The notes beneath the pieces were generated by a model that was not told where the DNA came from, made no database searches, and saw nothing but the letters and a program-made list of their open reading frames with translations. From positions 1,349,001-1,413,000 of the forward strand of contig NZ_CP130044.1 of the NCBI RefSeq assembly GCF_030505395.1: a stretch of DNA of 64,000 bases. The letters are read 5' to 3'. Origin of the DNA: Asticcacaulis sp. ZE23SCel15. GTDB lineage: Bacteria > Pseudomonadota > Alphaproteobacteria > Caulobacterales > Caulobacteraceae. The position numbers were made by a program, and so were the translations under genes. Of this stretch, positions 44,417 through 51,591 are shown piece after piece; positions within the stretch are counted from its first letter, which is position 1, and every line of letters begins with the position of its first letter.

Positions 44417-44604
44417 GTAAAATGCTTTTCCGCTGAAATATAAGCGCGTCAGATATAAAAGGCTGGCCGGTGCCCGCACGCGGCCGTAGCCAGTCTATTT
44501 CAGGTATTATTTATGATCAGAATGTTAACACATAATGTTAACACGTGCCTGTGCCGCTTAACAGACGGATAAATAATTTCAGGCGGTGCCGCGATCAGCG
44601 GCTT
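44417..44604. promoter_or_regulatory. Promoter region with GTTAAC direct repeat
   Basis: AATGTTAACAC occurs twice, at 44521-44531 and 44534-44544 (period 13 bases), each containing the palindrome GTTAAC. TTAACACATA (44525-44534) spans the first copy and matches sites before the GT4 operon and before wza copy 2. The layout suggests a tandem operator upstream of the leftward third co-polymerase gene. Confidence 0.55.
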
Positions 44605-45642
44605 TTAAAGCCAGGATGTGATTCGCGCGGTCTCAGACGCCAGCCAGCGTGCACTCTCACGCGGGAAATCTGTCGCGGGATGATCGCTCAGGACACGCAG
44701 CATCGTCCGGCGGCGCGGCATGTCCGCCAGCATTTCATCCGGTGATAAGAGTAGCTGCTCAATTTTGCTCTCGGCGACGGGTAAAACCAAGGATGCGTCC
44801 GAGAACAGATCGCTGACCCCAAAGACTAGGGCCGAAAGGCGTGCGGCAAACTGTGTGGTGTTGAAAAGCCCCTGAAGGCGGGCCTCCTGTTGCAGGGCTT
44901 TGATTTCTGGTGGCGACATCTGGCGCAGCGCCGTCAGCAGGTCCATAGCATAGCTGCCACCCGGCTGACGGTTGTAAATAGCTTTCACAAGGTTCATCGC
45001 CGAGATAAGCGCGATATACTTTGTGTTTGGGGTTGGAATACTGTTTGAGCCCAAATTAACCTTAACAGGATTGCTCATAAATCTGTCAACGTGGCGTGGT
45101 GCGGGCGATCCGGGCTGCTGCAAGCGGTGGTGCAGATCGACCGAATGGGGGCCGGACGAATCAGTGAACAGGTGCTGCTCACCCAGAAACAGACGCCACC
45201 ACAAACGGTGACATTCTGCCGGAACCGAAAAACCAGCGGCAACAAGCACTTCGCGGGCGCGGGAGAAGTCTTTTCTGGCCACCAAAAGGTCCGCATCGAC
45301 ACTTTTTTTCGAAAAAAAGTCGCCGTAGAGAATTTTTTGTTGCAGCGGGCCCTTATAAAATACGTGGTTAATGCCCGCAAATTCTAGTGTCAGGTGAGTT
45401 TTGTGAACCAGGTGAAGGATGCGGGAATTGGTTAATGCGACCGTCTTGGTTTCACTTATGAAGTCTTTATAGTGCGGTGCATCATGCTCATAGGGGGGCA
45501 GGGTACGTGCAAAAAGCACGCCAAGCTTGTTTTTGCGGGCGTAATCAATTGATTTTTCACGGTTTTCTTGTGCGCCGAGTGAGGGTTTTGGCGCGTGTCC
45601 GGGATCAAGCAGTTGGGCCAGATTCAGACACAGAAGGCTCAT
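44605..45642 (-). CDS. Nucleotidyltransferase family protein of the lasso peptide cluster
   Basis: A 345-residue protein matching the uncharacterised nucleotidyltransferase family (NTP_transf_5 type). It has YKGPLQQKILYGDFFSKKSVDADLLV (Lys-Gly at 97-98, Asp116 and Asp118 as metal ligands), GEQHLF and VDLHHRL (168-174). Such proteins occur in lasso peptide clusters that also have a kinase, where they are thought to modify the phosphorylated peptide further. It reads divergently from the precursor gene. The ATG at 45642 has GAGGA about eight bases upstream; a GTG at 45699 adds 19 residues. The exact reaction here is unknown. Confidence 0.8.
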   Translation of the reverse strand: MSLLCLNLAQLLDPGHAPKPSLGAQENREKSIDYARKNKLGVLFARTLPPYEHDAPHYKDFISETKTVALTNSRILHLVHKTHLTLEFAGINHVFYKGPLQQKILYGDFFSKKSVDADLLVARKDFSRAREVLVAAGFSVPAECHRLWWRLFLGEQHLFTDSSGPHSVDLHHRLQQPGSPAPRHVDRFMSNPVKVNLGSNSIPTPNTKYIALISAMNLVKAIYNRQPGGSYAMDLLTALRQMSPPEIKALQQEARLQGLFNTTQFAARLSALVFGVSDLFSDASLVLPVAESKIEQLLLSPDEMLADMPRRRTMLRVLSDHPATDFPRESARWLASETARITSWL

Positions 45643-45806
45643 GCGCCAGTCCTCATTGAAAAGAAATGATAAAAACGGATGTAAAGTAGTTGGCAGCACT
45701 ATACATCATTTATGTTGAGAAATCCTTAGGCTTGACTTTAAGCACTGAATATGAGAAATTTTTTTCGTTATCCAAAGGGGTACGCCCCATATCGGAGATT
45801 ATTGAA
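45643..45806. promoter_or_regulatory. Divergent promoter region of the lasso cluster
   Basis: A 164-base A+T-rich gap between the nucleotidyltransferase and precursor genes. A TTGACT at 45732-45737 is a possible -35 element for the rightward operon, but no good -10 is seen at standard spacing, so the promoter call is weak. Confidence 0.4.
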
Positions 45807-45953
45807 ATGACGCAAGTTAAGGCTGTTTACGAAGCCCCGACCGTTGCTAAGGTCGGCGACTTTGAAACCACCACCCAGAACACGGGTACCGGTGGTACGT
45901 TGGATGCCTCCTTCCCGGTTGGCACCCCGTTTGCGGATCTGACCTTCTCTTAA
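45807..45953 (+). CDS. Lasso peptide precursor (A peptide)
   Basis: Ribosomally made 48-residue precursor. The leader carries the YxxPxvxxxGxF recognition motif (Tyr8, Pro11, Val13, Gly17, Phe19), followed by a Thr cluster (21-23). The C-terminal part is Gly/Thr-rich and then FPVGTPFADLTFS, ending in Ser48. Asp33 is the only acidic residue at a plausible ring distance: a core from Asn25 gives a nine-residue ring and obeys the Thr(-2) rule, and a core from Gly27 gives a seven-residue ring. Neither is the common Gly1 8-9 ring, so the core is unresolved. The ATG at 45807 has GGAG nine bases upstream; the frame is open back to 45690, but that would spoil the leader. Confidence 0.83.
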   Translation: MTQVKAVYEAPTVAKVGDFETTTQNTGTGGTLDASFPVGTPFADLTFS

Positions 45954-45980
45954 GGCCGGGCCTGTGAGTAAAGAGTTCTA

Positions 45981-46017
45981 AAATGCCCGGCGGGTTTTAT
46001 GTCGCCGGGCATTTTTT
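45981..46017 (+). terminator. Intrinsic terminator/attenuator after the lasso precursor gene
   Basis: AAATGCCCGGCG pairs with CGCCGGGCATTT around a ten-base loop and is followed by a T run (to 46017). It lies between precursor and processing genes, a position that lets the precursor be made in excess of the enzymes. Confidence 0.9.
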
Positions 46018-46062
46018 ACATATATTATCTTAGTTTCAAAATTTTTAATCCGGAGTGGTTGC

Positions 46063-46347
46063 GTGGCGCTGGTGAATTCCTCAATCATTACGGCGTCGGG
46101 CGATGTGGTCGGCACGGAACTGGCCGGTGGGCTGGCTCTGCTGGATCTACGCACCGGCAGCTATTTTAATCTTAATCAGACCGGTGCCTATGTCTGGTCG
46201 CAGATCGAAGGCTCGGCCAAGACCATTGGCGATATTTTGGGCGCGATGACGCAGACCTATGATGTCAGTGCCGACGTTCTGGAACAGGATTTGCAGACTT
46301 TGCTGACGCAATTGTCAGAACAGGGCCTGATTGCCGTCAGCGCGTAA
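46063..46347 (+). CDS. Lasso leader-binding protein (PqqD-like RRE, B1)
   Basis: A 94-residue PqqD-family RiPP recognition element. It folds as three strands plus three helices: SGDVVGTELAGGLALLDLRTGSYFNLNQTGAYVWSQIE, then IGDILGAMTQTYDV and a helix with LEQDLQTLLTQL. In split-B lasso systems this protein binds the YxxP...GxF leader motif and hands the precursor to the peptidase. The start is GTG with GGAG seven bases upstream. It sits directly after the attenuator hairpin. Confidence 0.9.
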   Translation: MALVNSSIITASGDVVGTELAGGLALLDLRTGSYFNLNQTGAYVWSQIEGSAKTIGDILGAMTQTYDVSADVLEQDLQTLLTQLSEQGLIAVSA

Positions 46348-46387
46348 AACGCTCTACGGCCGGTCCAAAACTTGGATACATAAAGCC

Positions 46388-46807
46388 ATGCAGACGGCTT
46401 GGAAAAATATCCTGTCGGGAACCAAATATTTCGCGCTGAACCTCTATTTCCGCGCCTATATCCTTGCCTTTGGGTATAAGAAAATAAAACAGCACATCCG
46501 TGAAATTGAGGGCCCGCCCGCCCCACCATGGGAAGCCCGCCGGGTCGGATGGTTTGTGTTTAAGACCGCCAAACCTATTCCGGGGGCGACCTGCCTGTCA
46601 CGGGCTATGACTGCGCAACATATCCTGAAACGCCATGGCTTTGGCTCATCCTTATGTGTCGGTGTGGCCCAGAGCGATAAAGAGGGCGATAAGGGGCTTT
46701 TGGCGCACGCCTGGGTCATGAGCGGCGATCAGGTCGTGGTTGGCAATGAATCCGGTGAGCTTGAGCGCTATAAGCTGCTGACGCGGATGGGTGCGCAGAT
46801 CCCTTGA
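46388..46807 (+). CDS. Lasso leader peptidase (transglutaminase-like, B2)
   Basis: A 139-residue cysteine protease of the lasso B2 (Transglut_core3) family that removes the leader. The catalytic Cys69 is in GATCLSRAM, and His107 in LAHAWVMSGD, with nearby Asp114 a candidate third member. I start at ATG 46388 because the earlier TTG at 46331 overlaps the B1 gene. The stop overlaps the TTG start of the cyclase by four bases (TTGA), so the proteins are translationally coupled. Confidence 0.9.
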   Translation: MQTAWKNILSGTKYFALNLYFRAYILAFGYKKIKQHIREIEGPPAPPWEARRVGWFVFKTAKPIPGATCLSRAMTAQHILKRHGFGSSLCVGVAQSDKEGDKGLLAHAWVMSGDQVVVGNESGELERYKLLTRMGAQIP

Positions 46808-48675
46808 GCGCAATTGCCGGTGTATTCCTGACGTCTGAGGCCTCAGCGCGTGATCTGGTGTTAACCATGTTGCGGGCCATGCCTTACCGTGCGCCCGATG
46901 GAACCGAGGTCTGGGCAGAGGGTCGCTCTGCTCTGGGCATGGGCCTGATGCGCACCCTGCCCGAAGACCCGGCTCAGGCGACCATTTTTGAAGGCGGTAC
47001 TGTGCGCGCCGTGGTCGATGCCCGACTGGATAACCGTCCCCAATTGCTGGCCGCCCTCGGTATCACGAACGAAAGCCTGTCCGAAGGGGCGCTGATATTG
47101 GCGGCATGGCGGCGGTGGGGTGAGAACTGCGTGCATCACTTCATCGGTGATTTTGCGCTCATTATATATGATGCCCAAACCCAACGCATTTTTGCCGCCC
47201 GCGACCATATGGGCGTCAAGCCTCTATTTTATCGCGCCGACGGGGCCGGACTGGCCTTGGCCAGTGAGCCCAAGGTTCTGGCCGCTCCGGGGGCGCCGTT
47301 TGCCGATCTGGCGCAGGCCGGACTGATTGAGGCCGATGTGGCCGATTTCATGACCGGCCAACTGCCGCGCGATCACCGGGTGGTTTACGACGGTCTGTGG
47401 CGGGTGCCGCCGGGACACATACTGATGGCGGGGCCAAATCATGTGCCGACCTTGACATCCTATTGGCAGGCCGCCCCAGATGCGACGATCACTGACAAAA
47501 GCCCGCAGGCCTTACGCGCCCTGCTGACCGAGGCGGTGCGTTGCCGCCTGCGGTCGCCTCAGCCGGTGGCGGCCCTGCTCAGTGGCGGGCTCAATTCGAC
47601 CTCGATCGCCTGTCTGGCCAGTCAGTTGCAACCCGATGCGCCGGTCGACAGCTTTTCCGTTGTGTTCGATAAGACGCCTCACTTGAGCGAGCGCGATTAT
47701 ATAGACGCCGGTATTGCCCATGGTCATTTCCGCCCGCGTCATGTGGCGATGGATGGTTACGCGCCGTTTGGTGATTTCGAGGCCCTTCTGGCGCTTGAGG
47801 GGCGGTTGTTTGGCGCGCCGGGTCTGCGGATGACCAGTTCTCTGTTCCAGCGGGTCGGGGCTGAGGGCTTTCGCGTCGTCTTCGAAGGCCACGGCGGCGA
47901 TGAGGTATTGTCGCACGGCTATGGCCGGTTTCATGAACTGGCGCAACAAGGCCGGTGGCGCGAACTGTGGGCGCAGACCCGTGCCTTTTCCGGCTTGTAC
48001 GGGCAGGGGCGGTTGGGCCTGTTTATTCTATTGTTCATTCGCTATGGGCGTTTCAAGGGTTCCCATAGCTTGCGGCGTATGGCCGCGTGGTTTCAAAAGC
48101 GCTGGCCCAAGGCTGATCGCGACGTTTTATTGACGCCAGAGTTTCGCGCGCGCGCAGCGGCGGACCACCGCCCTCAGCATCAGGACGAAGCGTCCCAGCA
48201 TACGGCCTTTCTGCAATCGCCGGGTCTGGCGTCCAGCCTTGAGGTGCTTGAGGCCGCTGCCGCCGGGGCCGGCCTTGAAGCGAGGTTTCCGTTCTTCGAT
48301 AAGCGGGTGGTCGAGTTTTGTCTGTCCCTGCCGTCTGAGGCCAAACTTGATCAGGGCTATGTCCGCCTGATCCTGCGTCAGGCGATGGAGGGCGTTTTGC
48401 CCCCCAAAGTCCAGTGGCGGCGCAGCAAGTTCGATTTCGCGCCCCATATCGCGTCGGGTTTGTTGGCGCATCACCAAGACCTGATGCGTGAGGTGATCGA
48501 CGATAACCGCGATAATGTGGCGGCCTTCGTCGACCTTGAGCGAGTGAAAATATCGCTCAATCGGTTGCGGCAAAAGGGGGCGAAGGTTGCGGCCTATGAT
48601 TTGCAAGCGGTATGGCGAACCGTCGCCTTATCGCTCTGGCTACGGCACAGCCAGGGTAAAACCCATTCAAATTGA
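46804..48675 (+). CDS. Lasso cyclase (asparagine synthetase B-like, C protein)
   Basis: ATP-dependent macrolactam synthetase that adenylates the ring Asp or Glu and lets the new N-terminus attack it. The 623-residue protein has an N-terminal glutaminase-like domain (SAIAGVFLTSEAS, RDHMGVKPLFY) and a C-terminal ATP-pyrophosphatase domain. The nucleophile Cys2 of true asparagine synthetases is absent, as expected for a cyclase that uses no glutamine. The P-loop reads SGGLNS near 259-264, where asparagine synthetases have SGGxDS. Its TTG start overlaps the peptidase stop. Confidence 0.9.
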   Translation: MSAIAGVFLTSEASARDLVLTMLRAMPYRAPDGTEVWAEGRSALGMGLMRTLPEDPAQATIFEGGTVRAVVDARLDNRPQLLAALGITNESLSEGALILAAWRRWGENCVHHFIGDFALIIYDAQTQRIFAARDHMGVKPLFYRADGAGLALASEPKVLAAPGAPFADLAQAGLIEADVADFMTGQLPRDHRVVYDGLWRVPPGHILMAGPNHVPTLTSYWQAAPDATITDKSPQALRALLTEAVRCRLRSPQPVAALLSGGLNSTSIACLASQLQPDAPVDSFSVVFDKTPHLSERDYIDAGIAHGHFRPRHVAMDGYAPFGDFEALLALEGRLFGAPGLRMTSSLFQRVGAEGFRVVFEGHGGDEVLSHGYGRFHELAQQGRWRELWAQTRAFSGLYGQGRLGLFILLFIRYGRFKGSHSLRRMAAWFQKRWPKADRDVLLTPEFRARAAADHRPQHQDEASQHTAFLQSPGLASSLEVLEAAAAGAGLEARFPFFDKRVVEFCLSLPSEAKLDQGYVRLILRQAMEGVLPPKVQWRRSKFDFAPHIASGLLAHHQDLMREVIDDNRDNVAAFVDLERVKISLNRLRQKGAKVAAYDLQAVWRTVALSLWLRHSQGKTHSN

Positions 48676-48764
48676 TACACAATTTGGTGGTGCCGTGGTC
48701 TGAGCCCGGCATGAGTGGCGTTTCAGTAAAGATTAAAATGCGTGCGCTCACTGGAAAACCTTTG

Positions 48765-49670
48765 ATGACCAAGCCTCTCTTTCGTCACACCGCCTATGGG
48801 CTGACGATCCATTCCGAGATCGAACTGCCGGAACTGTTGCCGTCAGATAATGACGTAGCCGATCTGGTGATCCGGTGCGCATCCATCGGGCGTGACCTGC
48901 CGGTGGGGGCACCTGGAACCTTCTTTGAGTTTAGCCGCGACCTTCAGATGCTGGACTGGGCCGCGGTCGGTAAGTTTGAGATCCGTGGATCATCTGAAAT
49001 CGTGGTCGATGCGCGCGCTGATGTGCCGGAAAAGATCGTGCGCCTGCCGCTGTTGGGGCCGGTTATGGCCATGCTGTTGCATGTGCGCAGCCTGATGGTG
49101 CTGCACGCCAGCGCGGTGCTGATTAATGGCAAGGGCGCTGGCTTTCTGGGTGACAAACGCGCCGGAAAATCAACCACCGCCGGGGCTTTGGTCGGCAAGG
49201 GTTATCCGCTGCTGACCGATGATGTCCTAGCCTTTGATTTTAAGCCGGAGGTGCGCATCCTGCCGGGCTTCCCGCAGATGAAGCTGACCGATAAATCGGC
49301 GGCGTCCGTGGCGATTGAACACGCCCGCCCGCTGGAAATGATCGACGTGCCGGGCTTTGATAAGCGCCAGCACAGCGTCAGTGCGCATTTTTCCAATGAC
49401 TATGCCGTGCCGGGGCGTCTATATGTGCTGGAACGCGGGCCGCAGGCGCAGATCATTGACCTAAGCCCGGTTGAGGCGTTTCGCGCCCTGATGCGGTTTT
49501 CCTATCTTATCCGCTTCGGCAAAGAAGCCTTGTCGGCGGGCAGTGCGCCGGGTTTTATGCAGCAATGCGCCTATCTGGCCGAATTAGGTGTGGTCCGGCG
49601 GTTAGTTGTGCCGGATTCGCTGGAGCGCTTGGGCGAAGCTGTGGCTATTATAGAGCATGACCTTGGCTGA
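48765..49670 (+). CDS. Lasso peptide kinase (HPr kinase-like)
   Basis: A 301-residue kinase of the HPr kinase/phosphorylase C-terminal family. It has LLHVRSLMVLHASAVLI, Walker A GDKRAGKST near 129-137, LLTDDVLAF (Walker-B-type Asp pair) and ERGPQ. In paeninodin-type lasso systems such kinases phosphorylate the C-terminal Ser of the precursor; the precursor here ends in Ser48. I choose ATG 48765. Earlier in-frame starts are ATG 48711, ATG 48738 and a TTG overlapping the cyclase stop. The gene overlaps the exporter by 14 bases. Confidence 0.87.
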   Translation: MTKPLFRHTAYGLTIHSEIELPELLPSDNDVADLVIRCASIGRDLPVGAPGTFFEFSRDLQMLDWAAVGKFEIRGSSEIVVDARADVPEKIVRLPLLGPVMAMLLHVRSLMVLHASAVLINGKGAGFLGDKRAGKSTTAGALVGKGYPLLTDDVLAFDFKPEVRILPGFPQMKLTDKSAASVAIEHARPLEMIDVPGFDKRQHSVSAHFSNDYAVPGRLYVLERGPQAQIIDLSPVEAFRALMRFSYLIRFGKEALSAGSAPGFMQQCAYLAELGVVRRLVVPDSLERLGEAVAIIEHDLG

Positions 49671-51447
49671 TACCCGCGATTCGCCCCCGAAAACCGGCCA
49701 AAAAACCGGAATGCAGAGTGGCCTTAAGACCTGGCAGCGCTGCCGGTCCTTGGCGGCTTACGTCCTATCGGTATCGCGCAAACGCTCAATCTTATCGGTT
49801 GTCTTCCTGATTTTGGGCAGCTTCAGCGAAGGGGTATCGCTGCTGCTGCTGTTGCCGCTGTTGCAGTTCATCAGCGCGCAGGGCACAGGCACAGTCCTCG
49901 ACCTGCCGACCGGGCCATTGGCGCCGGTGCTGGGGGCGTCGTTTCAGATTGAGCTATGGCTGATTCTGGCGATCTTTGTCGCCGTGGTCACCATCGGGGC
50001 GCTGTTTGCGCGTTTCAAGAATATCTACATGTCGGCGCTGCTGGTCGATACGGTCAATCGCCTGCGCATCGACCTGTTCGCCAGCATCTCAAAGGCCAGA
50101 TGGTCGGCGGTGGCGCGCAAGCGTACAGCAGACCTTGACCACGTCCTGACCGGCGATATCGACCGGGTGCAGACGGCGACGGCCAGCCTGTTTCTGCTGA
50201 TCCAGAACGCGGTGTTTTTATGTGCCTACATGCTGCTGTCGCTGATGATTTCGTGGCAGATGACGGCGATTGCGGCGGTGGCCGGAGCCCTGGTGTTTGT
50301 GGCCCTGCGCCCTATCCGTAAGCAGGGCGCTATTTTTGGCGATAAACTGACGACGGAGCGCCAGCGCCAGTACCGCACCATCAGCGATTTTCTGGCGGGC
50401 CTCAAGGTCACCAAAAGCTTCAACGCCGAGCCGCGCTACATAGCCGAACTGAACGGCACGTTAGAGCGGATGCGCGGCGATCTGATGCGTTATACCCGCA
50501 TCAATTCGCTGGGCACGACCCTGTTTCAGATCTTAAGCGCGGTCATGGTGTGCGTCTTCATCTATGTCGCCTACGCCGTCTACGCCATGCCGTTTTCGCG
50601 CATCATTGTGCTGCTGGTGATCTTTATGCGCCTGTCGCCGCGCTTTACCGGCACCCAGGATCATCTGCAAAACGCCATTATCAACCTACCGGCGTTTGAG
50701 ACCATGCAGCGCGTCAAGGCCGACTGTGACGCGGCCGTGGAAATCCCGCAGGCGGCGGCAATACCGGCCCCATCGGGGCTGACTTATAGTCTCGATTTCG
50801 AGGCGGTCAGTTTTGCTTATGATGATCATCTGGCGGTCGATGCGGTTAGCTTCAGCCTGCCCGCCCGCCAGATCACGGCCATTGTTGGCCCGTCCGGCGG
50901 CGGCAAGAGCACTATGGCCGATCTGGTCATGGGCCTGTTGATGCCCGATAGCGGCCGCATCCTGATTGATGGTGTGGCCTTAGAGGCCGCCCATGGGCCG
51001 TCATGGCGCACCCATATCGCCTATGTGCCGCAGGAAACCTATCTGCTGTCGGCCACCGTAGCGGAAAACCTGAAAATCGCCGCCCCCCATGCCACGGTCG
51101 ATGACATGTGGCATGCGCTGCGCCAAGCGCAGGCGGCGGCCTTCATTGAGCGCCTGCCGCAGGGGCTGGATACACCGGTCGGTGATGGCGGCATCAAACT
51201 GTCAGGCGGGGAGCGTCAGCGAGTGGCGCTGGCCCGCGCCCTGCTGCGTCAGCCGGCGCTGCTGATCCTTGATGAATCGACCAGCGCGCTTGATCGTGAA
51301 AATACCCAAGGCATATTGTCGACGATCGATAGCTTACGCGGGCAAATGACCGTGCTGTTAATCACCCACAATCCGGTGGTGGTCGAATACGCCGATAAGG
51401 TGATCACAGTTGAGGGCGGGCGCGTATCGGGTCATGGAGATGGATAA
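49657..51447 (+). CDS. Lasso peptide ABC exporter (D protein)
   Basis: A half-size ABC transporter of 596 residues: a transmembrane domain of about six helices (residues 40-330), then Walker A GPSGGGKSTM near 411, the Q-loop YVPQETYLLSATVAENL, signature LSGGERQRVALARALL, Walker B LLILDESTSALD and H-loop LLITHNP. In lasso clusters this position is held by the exporter that gives self-protection. It overlaps the kinase gene by 14 bases and is the last clear member of the cluster. An export role for polysaccharide is possible but less likely given the gene order. Confidence 0.88.
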   Translation: MTLADTRDSPPKTGQKTGMQSGLKTWQRCRSLAAYVLSVSRKRSILSVVFLILGSFSEGVSLLLLLPLLQFISAQGTGTVLDLPTGPLAPVLGASFQIELWLILAIFVAVVTIGALFARFKNIYMSALLVDTVNRLRIDLFASISKARWSAVARKRTADLDHVLTGDIDRVQTATASLFLLIQNAVFLCAYMLLSLMISWQMTAIAAVAGALVFVALRPIRKQGAIFGDKLTTERQRQYRTISDFLAGLKVTKSFNAEPRYIAELNGTLERMRGDLMRYTRINSLGTTLFQILSAVMVCVFIYVAYAVYAMPFSRIIVLLVIFMRLSPRFTGTQDHLQNAIINLPAFETMQRVKADCDAAVEIPQAAAIPAPSGLTYSLDFEAVSFAYDDHLAVDAVSFSLPARQITAIVGPSGGGKSTMADLVMGLLMPDSGRILIDGVALEAAHGPSWRTHIAYVPQETYLLSATVAENLKIAAPHATVDDMWHALRQAQAAAFIERLPQGLDTPVGDGGIKLSGGERQRVALARALLRQPALLILDESTSALDRENTQGILSTIDSLRGQMTVLLITHNPVVVEYADKVITVEGGRVSGHGDG

Positions 51448-51591
51448 GGCCTTGGCTATGGCGGCTAAACCCTGTCTGGGCAAGGCTTACCGCGTCCTGT
51501 TCATAAATTGTTTGAGTTCACGGGCTATTGTGGCTCATGCTTTAAGCGAATCGTATAGGTTTTTAATTTTCCGGAACCCATTAGTGTGACC

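Noticed and set aside
45690-45806. Longer lasso precursor starting at TTG 45690
   Set aside because: The extension adds 39 residues before a leader that already has its recognition motif near the N-terminus, and a good GGAG precedes the ATG at 45807.
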